Part shown: one piece after another, positions 22,410 through 35,427 of the stretch
Numbering within the stretch: position 1 is the stretch's first letter
How the letters are laid out: each line of letters begins with the position of its first letter
Source: Haliotis asinina
Lineage: Eukaryota > Mollusca > Gastropoda > Lepetellida > Haliotidae
Reading direction: 5' to 3'
Assembly: GCF_037392515.1 (NCBI RefSeq)
Contig: NC_090291.1
Span: forward strand, 39,641,001-39,705,000
Length of the DNA: 64,000 bases
Translations under genes and position numbers: made by a program
Notes under the pieces: generated by a model
Seen by the model: only the letters and a program-made list of their open reading frames with translations
What the model was told of the DNA's origin: nothing
Database searches by the model: none

Positions 22410-23475
22410 AATATGGCATATACAAAATCGCATTGATGATTTCAGACCACGACTGATATGACATATATAAACCACAGCGATGATGTCAGACCATAGCTGA
22501 CATGACATATATAAACCACAGTGATGATGTCAGACCATAGCTGACATCACATATATAAACCACAGTGATGATGTCAGACCATAACTGACATCACATATAT
22601 GAACCACACTGATGATGTTAGACCATAGTTGACATGACATATATACACCACAGTGATGATGCCAGACAATATCTGACATCACATATATAAACCACAGTGA
22701 TGATGCCAATCCATAGTTGGCATGACATATATAAACCACAGTGATGATGCCAGACAATAACTGACATGACATATATAAACCACAGTGATGATGCCAGACA
22801 ATAACTGACATGACATATATAAACCACAGTGATGATGCCAGACCATAGTTGGCATGACATATATAAACCACAGTGATGATGTCAGACCATAACTGACATG
22901 ACATATATAAACCACAGTGATGATACCAGACCATAACTGACATCACATATATAAACCACAGTGATGATGCCAGACCATAGCTGGCATGGCATATATAAAC
23001 CACAGTGATGATGTCAGACCATAACTGACATGACATATATAAACCACAGTGATGATGTCAGACCATAACTTACATGACATATATAAACCACAGTGATGAT
23101 GTCAGACCATAACTGGCATGACATATATAAACCACAGTGATGATGTCAGACCATAACTGGCATGACATATATAAACCACAGTGATGATGCCAGACGATAG
23201 TTGACATCACATATATAAACCACAGTGATGATGTCAGACCATAGTTGACATCACATATATAAACCACAGTGATGATGTCAGACCATAGCTGGCATGGCAT
23301 ATATAAACCACAGTGATGATGTCAGACCATAGCTGACATCACATATATAAACCACAGTGATGATGTCAGACCATAACTGACATGACATATATAAACCACA
23401 GTGATGATGTCAGACCATAGTTGGCATGACATATATAAACCACAGTGATGATGTCAGACCATAACTGGCATGAGA
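22410..23475. repeat. 44-bp minisatellite, about 24 copies
   Basis: The unit is ACCACAGTGATGATGTCAGA plus CCATAACTGACATGACATATATAA. Each unit has a dyad, ATGTCAG...CTGACAT, around a 7-base loop. Since 44 is not a multiple of 3, the long - strand open frames cycle through frames and are artefacts. Confidence 0.96.
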
Positions 23476-23734
23476 TAAATAAACACCAGAGATGACATTA
23501 TTTCAGGACTGATTGACATAAATAAACACAACATGATAGCTGGTTCAGAACTGACATGACATAAAGAAACACCAGAGATGACATATATAAACACCAGGAA
23601 TGACATTATCCTGGGCTGACTAGACTTAAATAAATGCCACAGATGACAAATAAATACCAGGAGTGACATTAGTCCTGGACTGCCATGACATAAATAAATA
23701 AATAAACACAAGATGGCTTTAGCCAAGGACTGGC

Positions 23735-23740
<6 letters not shown>
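23476..23740. repeat. Decayed extension of the 44-bp array
   Basis: Irregular units with AAATAAACACCAGAGATGAC and ACATTATTTCAGGACTGA keep traces of the array. Confidence 0.6.
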
Positions 23741-23772
<32 letters not shown>

Positions 23773-23802
23773 GTGTGTGTGCGTCTCTCTCTCTCTCTTC
23801 CT
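23741..23802. repeat. (CT)n microsatellite
   Basis: CTCTCTCT runs, interrupted by CTGTGTGTGTGCG. Confidence 0.93.
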
Positions 23803-24834
23803 GCAGTGTGTAAGAACACGAGTCAAAAGATTTTTTAGATAAACCATGGTGGGCTTTTAACAGGCACAGTAAATTTTTGCTGAGGCATCCATTGATACAT
23901 TTAACCCATTTTCCTTATGTGGTTATGAGTTAGTGAGTGCGTGACATGCGATACCCACACTGACAAAAATGTATACGTGTACAGTCAGTCAATCGTGAGG
24001 TGTGTCTGAACTTGTGCCGTATTTCTTTGAAGTATACAAAGGGAGCTAACCCTATCTTTCTTACCCTGGATACTCACCCAGAGCCTGGTTGGTCGATTAT
24101 TTAGAGACCGTCGCCATATTGATGGGATATTACTGAGTGCGTAAAACTAAACTCACTTGCTCACATTATTACTATAATCTCTGCATTTATCTTATATTGC
24201 CTGTGAATGGGAACTGACATTGTAGCGCCTTTGTTGTGATATGTATCAACTTCCATCCATGTTAATTTTGGAATATATTATTGGTTACATCCCATCTCTT
24301 TGTTGATTGTTTATTTCACATCAGGTTCTTTTACTCCGTAAGTTCAAGTGCGGTATCCTCCCATTAGTTATACGTGCCATTAGTTCCACATCCTTATACA
24401 AATAACTTCACAGATGACTGCACATCTAATCTCCATCCTATTACCTTGAGAATTTAGAATGGAATGAGCCATACTTCTGTATGATTAAAAAAATATTTAC
24501 GACAGTATGGACAAACGATATTGAATCCGAGAATAAGACAACATAAATAGCACTGGGCAATTAAGAATAAGACAAAGCCCTGTAGAATGAGTTTAAGTTA
24601 CAGAACCCGAAAATAAGGGTTATCCGAGGACAATCAAGTGTCTGATGGCATCAAAGTATTCGTGACTTTGATCTCTGTTGGTGTTGGTCTTTCAGTCTCC
24701 GGATACTGTCCTGTAACTCCACGTAGACACGTGTCCGTGTTCCCTACTGTGTTAGGGAATCAACAGATTCGTTTCATAGTTCCAACTACCATCCCCTATG
24801 TGAGATCATGTGTATGAATGGGTTAATTACGTTT
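23803..24834. other. Intergenic, one family 2 tail
   Basis: At 24060-24155 a 3' piece of family 2 is visible (GTCGATTATTTAGAGACCGT ... CTAAACTCACTTGCTCAC). Nothing else is recognised. Confidence 0.45.
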
Positions 24835-25055
24835 TCCGCCGTAGTCAGCAATATTTCAGGGATGTGGCTGCTGTCTGTAAAGAATTGAGTCTGGACCAGA
24901 CAACCAGTGATCAACAGCATAGCACTGATATACTGGGATACGATGATATTTGTCTACCGAGCCTCCCCACCCGATCCCGTTAGCCGCCTCTTACCCCAAG
25001 CACGGGTTACAATGAAGAAGAAAAGAAGATGAATTCTAACCCGGATATACACGGG
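24835..25055 (-). repeat. CTCA-tailed repeat family 2, reverse
   Basis: GTCTGGACCAGACAACCAGT, GATCAACAGCAT and CACCCGATCCCGTTAGCC on the + strand. Confidence 0.8.
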
Positions 25056-25149
25056 TTGAGGTGAGGTGAGGTGAGGTGAGGTGAGGTGAGGTGAGGTGAG
25101 GTGAGGTGAGGTGAGGTGAGGTGAGGTGAGGTGAGGTGAGGTGAGGTGA
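25056..25149. repeat. (GGTGA)n microsatellite
   Basis: About 19 uniform pentanucleotide units. Confidence 0.97.
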
Positions 25150-25680
25150 GCCTTAACGTCTCCATTATTGCACTTCCATAGCGACGCGCATACGAATGCC
25201 TGTGCATAGGCGTATCCTCCTCCTCCCCCAACTCCCTCCCAACCCCTTTTGTGATGAAATTTATTTAAGTGACCATTGAAACTCGATTGAAAATGAAGTG
25301 TGCACCTCTCCTTTTCGCAATAGTGTGCGTCCCCACTTTCTCAAAAAGCTGTGTCAGCCCCTGCTGTGTGGGCCTGAGCATGCATATGCGTGAGCGCGCA
25401 GGTCGACTAACGCCGTTATACTTTGTGCAAGCCCACAGGAACTCCATGTCGCAGCTGTAAGACTCTAACTCAGCTCTAACACGGTATGCTTAAGTTGAGT
25501 CCACCAGTCTTTGTTTTATATAGTTAACATTCTAGTTCCAGGCTAGGTGACATTAAACACAATCTTTAGTCGATTGGTATGAAGCGCCTGAGAATCGAAC
25601 CACCAACCTGCTGGCATGACCTAGGTTCGTGTACTCCCACGCACAACGCTGTAAAGTATATCTATGGTCTTTGGGCAACA
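25150..25680. other. Intergenic
   Basis: Contains a 55-codon frame (ATG at 25290) with a signal-peptide-like start MKCAPLLFAIVCVPTF. It has no other support. Confidence 0.25.
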
Positions 25681-25838
25681 GATAGTGCTGCGTGCGGCGT
25701 AAAACTATACTCACTCACGCACTTTTGGCAACAATGTTTGGGACTTGTAAGTAGAATGTGTGAAGCCCATATCTGGTGTCCCCCGATATTGCTTGGACAT
25801 TGCTAAAAGCGGCGTAAAACTAAACTCACTCACTCACT
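25681..25838 (+). repeat. tRNA-like SINE (family 1), two 3' pieces
   Basis: GCGGCGTAAAACTATACTCA at 25695 is followed by a second 3' half (GAAGCCCATATCTGGTGTCC ... CTCACTCACTCACTGA) at 25768. One tail appears to have received another copy. Confidence 0.7.
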
Positions 25839-26054
25839 GATTGTAAGTAACATACGTTTGTTTTTTTAAAAACAATAATCTAATCCTATAGCGCAATATG
25901 TGTACTTTCTTCCATGCATCAGTTTAGATACAATTACGCGTGGGCGTACAATCAACACACAAACTGAGGACATTGTATTAAAATATTTATTTAGGAGGAT
26001 TACTAGTATACATTAAAAAAGCAGTATTTTGTTAAAAAAAGAAATCTACATTAA

Positions 26055-26091
26055 ACTCTCTCTCTCTCTCTGTGTCTGTGTGTGTGTATGT

Positions 26092-26148
<57 letters not shown>

Positions 26149-26150
26149 AC
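26055..26150. repeat. (TC)n(TG)n(CA)n(TA)n compound microsatellite
   Basis: CTCTCTCT, GTGTGTGT, CACACACA and TATATATA follow in order. Confidence 0.95.
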
Positions 26151-27744
26151 AAGCAATATTCTGTAAACATATACTACATGTAAACCAACATCAGTAAATA
26201 ATACAAAACACTTTGAACGTAACATAGCCATTCTGAAAGTTGCTGCCATTGTTATAATACGCTTCTCTGCCGACAATAAAATTGATGAAACTATTTTTCA
26301 CACTACAGTCTTTACTGACACATCAGAGGTGGAACACATAAACAGACTGGATAATGGATGCCACCAGATTAACTGTCATAAAATCTTTCAGTGGCAAGAG
26401 TGTTCACTTGGGAATGTCAAAGTCTCGTTTTTACCCCAGCTATTTCACACCTCATTTTCGTGATGCCACCCCGTGTAGTACACGAGTTATGTCCCTTTCA
26501 GTGAACCTTCGATATCCAATCGGATCGCCATTTCTCATAAAAATGTCTTCACAAAATTTGCTGTCGTAAAAGACAACGAAGTCGATCATATCTAAGTGAT
26601 GAAAATTGAAAAATTAGGATTCTGTCACATTTTGCTCTGTACTGATTTCTGGGACTATACTATATCAAGTTATGCAGAAATCGCTGCAGCATGAAACACT
26701 CAGCAGGATACGTCTAAAAATAGCACTGTAACTCAATCACTGTCTTAAGTCGTTCGAGTGAAAAATGATGATACTCCGGTTCGATTCCCTACATGGGTAC
26801 AGAACGTCTTGCCCTTTGTGATATTGCTGGAAAATTGCTAAAGCGGCTTACAAAAAAGTTGCTCTTTCAGCCATTGGCGTCAGCCGGAGATATTGGCCAT
26901 GTCTTCAGTCACGTATTAAAACAATAACTACTCTCTAGGAGAAAAGCCGGTCATTTGCAGGTCATGTCAAGGAAGTATGTCTTATTTCAGGCACATTTCT
27001 TTTCAGTAACAAACATAAATCTACTCTCCTCCACTTGAAGACCAAACTGTCGTTCTCAGTCAGGTATGGGTGCACTTTATCTCTAAGAATGTTAATCTAA
27101 CATTTCTAAAATTTCGTAGGCATTGCGTTCCATTTAGTGCTGAAACGCGTAAACTAAAGCCCATCTCTTCTATAAACGTTGCAAGAACGAGATTGTCGAT
27201 TGCTGTTGTACAGTTATCTAGCCTTGATAGGTCGTTGTAGTGGTCGTTGTTATCCGGACCACGCCTCCTTCGAACGACATGTTGCTTGTACGAGTGGTAG
27301 AGCCTGTTATAAACATGTGAAAACTTCTGAAAGGTTCATAGTGATAGACATATTGCTCAACGTATATAAAGAGCTTCGTCTTTAATCATAAGTGACAGAA
27401 ATGTGAGTACGATTAAGCGATAGACTGCCATGTATAACGACATCTTTGGGCAGGTCAGAATTGCAGAGGATTTAACGGACGCTTCAAAACTTCAACATAT
27501 TATAAAACAGCCGTATTAAGGAGCAAAAGTATACACACTGACAAAAGAGACTGTACCTTAAGATGCAAATGGAATTTCGCCTAGGACACGCACAACACGT
27601 GTGTATGCACATGCGTACGTACATACATATATACTGGACAAAACAAGTTAAGGATATTGGTATATTTATGACTGATATTTTATCAGTGTGCCAATGAATA
27701 AATACATTATTATTCATGATTTCCAAATTGACAAATAACCCTAA
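26151..27744. other. Region 3' of gene F; one SINE trace
   Basis: A degraded family 1 SINE lies at 26745-26850 (GGTTCGATTCCCTACATGGG). Later exons of gene F, if any, should be here or to the left; I could not pick one out. Confidence 0.35.
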
Positions 27745-27818
27745 CTATTTCTTTCCAGTATATTTAAATGTACGAAAGCACATGGGTATAAGAAAAAATT
27801 GTGTGCTGTACAACTTAC

Positions 27819-30486
27819 TTGAGAAGAAGCTTGAGAGAGTTTCGCTCTGCATAAACCGATTCAGCCAGTTGGTGCTGACGCCCTCGAGGTGGAGCTGAGC
27901 GATGTCACAGGTCATGGCCGTCTGGGCGAAACTGTACTGGCTTTGACACAGCGTCTCTAAGTCTGGGGTGGGGTCCGGGGCGTTGAGGCTGGTGGCGAGG
28001 TGAACGCGGACGTTGACTCCGCAGACCATACCAGCCACAGAGCAGGCCGAGGTCAGCAGCCAGAGAGGAACTGCGGGCAAAGAGTCCGCTTCCGAGGAGC
28101 TGAAGAAGGGGATGATGATACGGCTTCTCTGGACATCCTCTGGGAACTGCTGAAGAAGATCCTTAAGCTCAATGAATGTGACTTCATCAATAACACACTG
28201 GTCAAGATAGATTGATGGAATCAATTCATTTTGTCCAGAAAGTAGGGAGTTCCACGATTGCGGTAGGTCAACGCTGGATGATGTCTGTCGGCAATCTGGT
28301 CTCATAGAGCCAGACGCAATGCCGAGGATCGTCGACTGATTAATGGTACAGCCGTATGGTTGGTACAGCACAACATCCTGTAGAGTTGGAACAGGGAACA
28401 ACAGATCTCTCTTGAAAGCAGGTAGACCTACAGCAGCTTCACCGACAATAACAAGGTCGAGTATGTCAACTGGCGCGTCGGAACTACCAGGCCGATAGGA
28501 ACTCATCATGACATTCGTCTTTTGTCTGATTGCGGGGAAGACTTTGGTCATGGTTAAAGCAAAAACTTCTTGAAGGTCCTTTTCTTCCACAGCTTGACAC
28601 CACTGTGGGTTAAAGTCTTTCAGGACAGATATAACTTCATTAATAAACTCTACAGTTATCACCGTCTCCACAGACAGTTTAGAGCTGATAGTCTCACGCT
28701 CCTCAAAATATTTCTCGGTCTTCTGTTGCAGAGAGACGTATATGTCCATTTTCTTTTCCAGAAGAACGATGCATCTATCCAAGCATTTCCTGAAGACAGA
28801 AGGTGATGCATCGTCCAGGTCCTCCAGGGCTTCTTGTATGTCTTTTAACTGGATTGCAACTCCAACTGATCCTCCAACCCTGCCCGTGGCGTCTTTGTTC
28901 ATCTCGGTGATTTTCCCAATACATTCAAGCAAAGCTGATTCTATTTCACCTAACTTTCCATGATCAAACTCAGGAGCTGCCAACAGTGGAGCTGCATATT
29001 CATCAGGAAAGGCAAAGCTGATGATGTCAATTCCCGTGGCTGCTTGGAACAGGAAACCTTTGGCAATCCTCTTCACTGATATGTCAACCTTGCATAGGGT
29101 TTTCAGTACTCCACAGATATCCCAAAGAGTGTCGATAAGATAGTAAATAATTCTGGAAGAGATGACATCCTCCTCGACCAAGTCCTTCAAAGTCTCGGCA
29201 TCCGCAGCTGACTTGTATGCTTCCAGGATCTTTGATGCGCCTTTAAATGCATCGCTTGTGAAGGATACCATGTCAGTCTTTCGGCTAAATCTCAGCAATA
29301 GAGCAGATGCAGCTCCACCGCCACTTAGCAAAGCCAATAGACTAATCGCGACGATTATCAGCTCATTGACGTCCACAATATCTCCTGGAAACTGCGCAGA
29401 AAGGCTGCCAGATTGCGCCTGCTCAATCTTTTGGATAATGATGCGGAACTCTTGGATAAGTGTGCGTCTCCTTGACAACCAGATCTGTATCTCTTGGAAC
29501 AGCTTAATGGCGCATTGCTGTCCATTGGTAACATCTTTGTTTGGAAACTGGTACGGAAATTCTGGGAGTTCAAACTCCATGAAGAAGGCAATGTCGAATG
29601 TTCCACCATCTGGGTTTTGGCCACTGATGACGTTGGCTCCTGGATTGATGGTGCCGGTGTATGTCACCGAGGTCGTGCTCTTCGTGAAGGTGATAGTGGT
29701 TCCACTCCAGGTTCCTGTCAAGGTGAAGTATCCAGTCTCGTCTCTGCCATTGCCAGACACCTTCCCAGTCACAAACATCAGCTGAAGGTAGCAGCGATAC
29801 TCAGGGCGGCCACTCAGGAACCAGAACCAGACTCCACTAGTTGGTTGATCAGAAGCAACTCCTGAAGGAACGACACTGCCTCCACCAATCTTTAGGACAA
29901 ATCTCCCTTCAACCCAACATCCACCTGAATCCAGGAACATCCCAACAACCTCCGTTCCCGATTCGTTCATTAGGCCGTAGTAGACGACGTTGTGACGTAT
30001 CAGACGGAGTCCTCGTCCTTCAAGGCGTCCTTTGATTCTGAAGCTCCCATTTTCATCTTTACCACGTCCAGTTATCGACTTGTACGGAGGATCTCCAAAT
30101 TCAAAGTCTATACTGAACACCTTAGTTTCTCCAGCTGGGCAGAGGTGTCCTGACCACTGACCAGACTTCGGGGTGACCTTTGCATCTTTCCCACAAAACA
30201 TCAACTCAAAGGGAGATTCGGAACCGCCGTTACTCTTCACACATGTACCTGTGATCTTGCTGTCAGCATATTTCCCGTTGTAGGTGACGTCGTATTTGCC
30301 TGTGTAGTGGATGACGAACTTAACACCGGCACCTCCCCACGTCCCGGAGATGTAGTAGTCTCCCACGCTGTCGGTGCCACCTCCCGCCATCTTCTCGTCC
30401 TTGAAGAAGGCAATCTCCAAGACAACACCAGAAAACTTCCAAAGCCCGGACGGTGGCTGTTCTCCCATTCTACATGCCCGCATCAT
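27819..30486 (-). CDS. Gene F, large single coding exon: beta-repeat / helical / unknown C-domain protein
   Basis: The frame is open for 889 codons from the ATG at 30486. An acceptor (CCTCTTTATTTTAG) ends at 30489, so a 5' non-coding exon is expected. The in-frame ATG at 30468 (AGAATGG) has the better start context. Residues about 13-300 hold three related repeats of 80-90 residues with the motif G-x-G-x-D-x-x-G-x-F-x-I/L-x-G-x-W (GGTDSVGDYYISGTWGG, GKDENGSFRIKGRLEG, GRDETGYFTLTGTWSG); a beta-barrel or sandwich fold is likely. About 325-660 is helical, with a Gly/Ala-rich hydrophobic segment near 373-400 (ELIIVAISLLALLSGGG). About 672-889 is a separate domain (DVVLYQPYGCTINQSTILGI) that I do not recognise. 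No signal peptide is evident from the second start. A perfect donor (CAA|GTAAGT) ends the exon at 27819 in phase 1; the 23 further codons past it are probably intronic. Function unknown; a membrane-acting or immune role would be a guess. Confidence 0.85.
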
Positions 30487-30488
30487 TG

Positions 30489-31589
30489 CTAAAATAAAGA
30501 GGAAAAACACTGTGAGATTTAACTTAAAGATCTTTTATTGCACAAAAATAAAATTTTAATGCATACTGAACAACAAAAGAAACGCATCTGTAGCATTTGC
30601 CAAGTTTTAAATCGAAAGCTTGCTTATATGACATTTCATTTTTCGAAAATTGCGTTTCTTTTGCTGTTCTGATTAATGCTTCCAGATTAATCAGACCATA
30701 GAGAAACGAGTGACTTATTTAGAACATTTACACATTAGAAAGAAACTTCAATGAAGAGCTATGTTATCTGGATATTTGACAAGACAATATCGGTTTAATG
30801 AAATATTTGCTATTACATTAAAAATACTTCTCTGCACTGTGCGATAGGTTGTGAATCAAATGAGGAAAGCTTTGTCACGTTTGTTCATAATACTTTCATG
30901 GGACTTTCTAAATTACTTTTTACAGTTTTCTAAATCTCTATGTATAATTAACACCAATGTAATTTACCATTTTTAGCTGTTGTTTTCTTCGTGTGAAATA
31001 TATAAAATACTCTTAAATGCACGGGACAATACAGCTGTTTTTCGTGTTACTGTTAAAGGATATTTGTCTACAGAAACCTGTTCTCGTTCAGCACTACGCC
31101 ATAAGAACAAACTACTTGCGTTTGTTTTAAAAACATAAACCGTCCGAAAGATATGCATAAAATTGATGATTCATTTCAGTTTTACAGCCCCAAATAGATC
31201 ACTGTTCTCTTTACAGACGTGTTTAGAGAAAACATAAACAATTCTGAAAAAATCTGCGATTCACCCCCACTCTCACAATGTACGATTTTATTCAGTGTAA
31301 CACTTGCATCACAGAAAGCGAGACCAAGTATGTAATATGTACATAGACCCATCTGTAGCATAAATATCCACTTATCTGCACACTGGTATTTCTTTACATT
31401 TAAATGGTATGTTTTTGAAGTGTTTGCCAAGTTTGTATTTTACCTCCACGTATCGAGTGCAATCAAACAAGGATGGTTAGGGCAGATATAGTTCTGATGT
31501 CAGTGTCAGTAGGAACAAGCAAACTAGCAAGTTACATCCTGTTGTTTACTCGCTCGATGACGTCGTGTTTCTCTGTCCTTAGAACTCGG
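30489..31589. other. 5' side of gene F, nothing recognised
   Basis: AT-rich, probably intron 1 or promoter of gene F. The upstream exon was not found. Confidence 0.4.
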
Positions 31590-31702
31590 TTCCCGATCCA
31601 CGAAAACGTTCGTAGCGCTATGACGTTCGTAATCCTATGATAAACTATAAGAGTTACGACATCTCGTAACATTACGAACGCTTTGTGGATCGGATCCTAG
31701 GC
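31590..31702. mobile_element. Palindromic MITE (gttcgtagcgc type)
   Basis: CCGATCCACGAAAACGTTCG on the left pairs with CGAACGCTTTGTGGATCGG on the right. Confidence 0.7.
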
Positions 31703-31965
31703 GTTGTTTTTCGAAGCTGTCTTAGCGCTAAGGTAGTCGTAAGTTAATGTTAATGTATGTCACTTACGACTATCTTAGCACTAAGGTAGTCGTAAGTTAA
31801 TGTTAATGTATGTCACTTACGACTATCTTAGCACTAAGGTAGTCGTAAGTTAATGCTAATGTATGTCACTTACGACTATCTTAGCACTAAGGTAGTCGTA
31901 AGTTAATGTTAATGTATGTCACTTACGACTATCTTAGCGCTAAGAGAGCTTCGAAAATCTAGGCA
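31700..31965. repeat. 53-bp array derived from a MITE
   Basis: Four to five units of 53 bp (CTATCTTAGCACTAAGGTAG plus TCGTAAGTTAATGTTAATGT plus ATGTCACTTACGA) lie between MITE-like ends, TTTTCGAAGCTGTCTTAGCG and CTAAGAGAGCTTCGAAAATC. The single-copy form of the same element is at 46930-47032. Confidence 0.88.
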
Positions 31966-34900
31966 CTTCTCTCTAGTCGTAGTCCATCCTTCCCCGTTAA
32001 TCCGGTACCTTCTGTAACCCACGCGTAGAGGATTACCGTTGTTCTCACAGCTAAAGTTGAATTTTAAAATGTTGACGTTAGCATATGCTCTACTGCATTA
32101 CTTACAGAACATATATCCAAACTCAGTTGTTTGCAGCCCATCGTCTCATGTCAGTACTTCCTGGTGTCACGACTAGGCGTATGCCGAATTCGAAAAGACC
32201 ACAAATTATTGTTCGTTTTACCTGTACTTTACCTTACATTTCGACTAAAATATGGAGCAAGTGGTTGTGGAAAACCCGTTCGATATATCTTTTAATTCGT
32301 AATCAGCAAACTCGATATGTCAAACAAATACAAGCAAGCTGCATTCCTCTTACAACAGAAAATATCGTTGATATTAATATCGTTGATATCACTTAAGTTA
32401 TCATTAGGTATCATGTATCGTCGTTAGCCATAGTTCCATTAGCCTACTGATCAAAGATTTTCCCCCAGTTCTTCCACATATTTGACACTCCTGTTATGCT
32501 TTAATCTTATGTTTTATACATGTTATGCACATATTGCCTAGTGCGTGTGTCATTGGCCATCTGGCCTGGTGTTTAATGTTCTTTTACCACTGTCATTTTT
32601 ATTGATATGTACATTCACGTGACACAAAAATAGACTATTTTGTCTTTTGTCTGTCCGTATCAATAATGACTTCTTGGACTGTGTCTTGACTTGTTTCAGT
32701 CAATATGACCCTGAACACTCTGGTTAACTGTGTACACAGTGGATCACCGCCCACCACGCATGCTGCCAGTACACGCTCAGTCATACTCTCAAAACTGAGG
32801 TATTTAATGACGACACACCCAGAGTCAAGCAATACGAAGCATATGAAGTCCCAGCTACATGGACTAAAACATTTGTTGGTAGTGTTCGTCAGTTTAGTCC
32901 ACATTCTGACAAGATATTGATGCATAGGATTTAGATATAGTTGCAGATAATTAGACCGTTAAATAGAACTGACGCCAAAACCACACCCTCGTGTATCTAG
33001 GGAATCTTGTCTTCATTTTAACATAATATAAGCCCTCGAAGGTAACAGATCCATGCTATTTAGCATAATGGAATATAAATGAAATCGTTAAGAAAAATGC
33101 ATGATTCTATAGAAAGGGAAACTTCCTTTTAACTCTAATGGCAACTTTTAAATTATCAATGCTGCTGAATGGTCACATGCACCCAAAACATCAACCATAA
33201 TTAAAACACAATTATCATTTATTCATGGCATATGATATACATTGCTGCTTGTAAGAAAACAAATAAACAAATTTTGTACTTGGGTTTACTTCCCTCGAAA
33301 CGAAGCCCTCGGCAGACCGAACCCAGTCATAGCGGGTGGGTGTGCACTCAGGTGTAACGACGGATTCCTATTTTCTGGTTCATTTGCTGATACGCTGAGG
33401 GCTCAAAGATGATCTCTTTGATGGGCATTTTAGAAGTACGGCGAGTCACAAGAAAGTATTATTATTCTTAATGGATAACAACTTCTTTCATTGCAATATA
33501 CAGTTGTCAAACAAAATCATATACACTGGAAGAAGTTGTTATCCATAAAGAATGTATTTAGGGAAGTTGGGTTTTGCAAATACAATTCAGTCAAAAACCA
33601 TCTCCATAGAGACGGTAAACTACTGCGTGGCTAGAAACAGTCGTTCGTCCAAGTACAAAGCAGGGCTTGAAAGAGTTTGCACCAGTTTCCGTCAGATCCA
33701 GTCATCCGATGTAGTTTGCTTGCAACCCACAGGCATAAAAATATGTCATGTGTACAAGTATCACACCTGCCCTAATTACATAATGTGGCAGAGACAGGAA
33801 TCGGGTGCACGAGTCATATATCAATTGGTGTTAAGTTCGAATTGCATGTGGTCAATGAATGAAGCTGTGTATTGCATATTGTCTTTAGCAGACAGGCAGG
33901 CAGACACATAAGTATCAATAAACAAGACATTGATCTTTCTCTGTGACATGTGACCTTTAATATATTCTGACGCGACATGATTCAGAATGCTAATACAATA
34001 ACGGGACTCGAACCCGTACCGTCTGACGACCTAGTGAGCTTACAGTCCCAGAACCATGATTCCCTTCCATCAAGTCTTAACTGTGATCCAAAAGTCCTGA
34101 AAAACAAGTCTACATTTTCTTGTTTAACATCCCTCCTCACAGACTCTTTTCCTTATTGCTATTTTTTCTATTACAATGACAAAGTTTCAGAGGTTAAGCG
34201 TTCGTCTACATGCTGAGGGTGATATACTAAAATCACGAGGAAATTTCTGTGTCACGTACTGGAACTTTCTTGTGCAGTTTAGCAGATAAAATGTCCGCTC
34301 AACCCACCAATAATCTGTCTTCGATTAGATATCGGTAAGATGCGCCTGAAGTCATTCCCCCTCATCCTCCCCCACCCCCAAAGCCAGGCCCCACCCCACA
34401 GTTATATGACAGTCCCACATTGCTTATAGCGGTGTGAAATATATTCACCCTTTTATCATTAGAAGGCGATAGATAATTATTTGGCTATTACTACACAGTG
34501 AAACGTGCACAGAAGAATTCTAATTGCTGTTGACACAGCGTGTCATAAGTGTATACGCTTGGAGAGTGGTATAGAATATGAGTATAAAGAAACATGATGT
34601 CTCTTTTAAAATACCATGTATGCCAAAACGATAAAACAGCGATATCCTTTGTAAGAACTGTTGGTAATCGTCTTTCCATATAGCAAAGCCACTGTTGCAG
34701 AACATTAGGATACGGGGAAGACCACGTAGGACGCAACATGGGGTATTAATGTAAACAGAGATCCGATACAACTCGCGGAGGAGGATACAACAGAGCATAC
34801 AACCCAGGATACAACAGAGATTGTACAGAGTACAAATGCATACAATGATGCTTTTTACATTCACGAATAAAGCATGATGCTTTCTTTTGTGATGAAATTG

Positions 34901-35427
34901 GCTTGAGTGAGTGGATAAGATTTTATATGCAGGCTACAGCAATATGCATGCAATTGTTTCACGTCTTTACCCATCAACATGGGAAAGCCAAGGAATCTTC
35001 GTACAGCACGTCGTGACTAAGCAGGCCCATTTGGGAACCAGGTGGTTAACCTCTCTTAGGGGTCCTCACACGCCAAGGGCATTGTGCTGGAAAAAGTTGG
35101 TGTTGAGGCTTAACAGCTTAGTTCTGCCCATGTGAGGAACCGAACTTTTGCGTGCATATCGAACACTGTAACTACTAACTTACCCTACCAACCGATTGGT
35201 GTGAACTGCTAATAAGAATCAAACTGGAGTGTCTTTTAATGTGATATATATCAACTCGAAGGAAAACACTTAAAGCTCATAGGCTTTCAGTTATTTAGCA
35301 CCACAAGCAAGCAGCCAGGTTCATGTGAGGAGGGATTAGTGATGTCATTCCATTCTGACGTCATGTTAACATCAGCCCCTTTTTCGCTCATATCTTGACA
35401 AAAAATTGAAACTTCAATGCATATAGG
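31966..35427. other. Long stretch without a supported gene
   Basis: A 119-codon frame at 33552-33911 and paired frames at 32635-32925 lack motif or splice support. An inverted pair (TGGATAACAACTTCTT and AAGAAGTTGTTATCCA) brackets 33472-33545. GATAACAACTTCTT recurs near 41206, so it belongs to a dispersed repeat. Confidence 0.35.

Noticed and set aside
22530-23300. 168-residue - strand frame with repeated HHHCGLYMSC
   Set aside because: Frame-cycled reading of the 44-bp array.
25290-25457. Small secreted Cys-containing peptide starting MKCAPLLFAIVC
   Set aside because: The signal-like start alone is weak evidence; no mature-peptide pattern, and another frame is open on the opposite strand.
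29162-29865. + strand frames of 123 and 207 residues
   Set aside because: They are antisense shadows of the gene F coding exon.
34000-34075. Possible tRNA gene (ACGGGTTCGAGTCCCGT on the - strand)
   Set aside because: The T arm pairs, but no D arm or matching acceptor stem is present; likely a decayed SINE.
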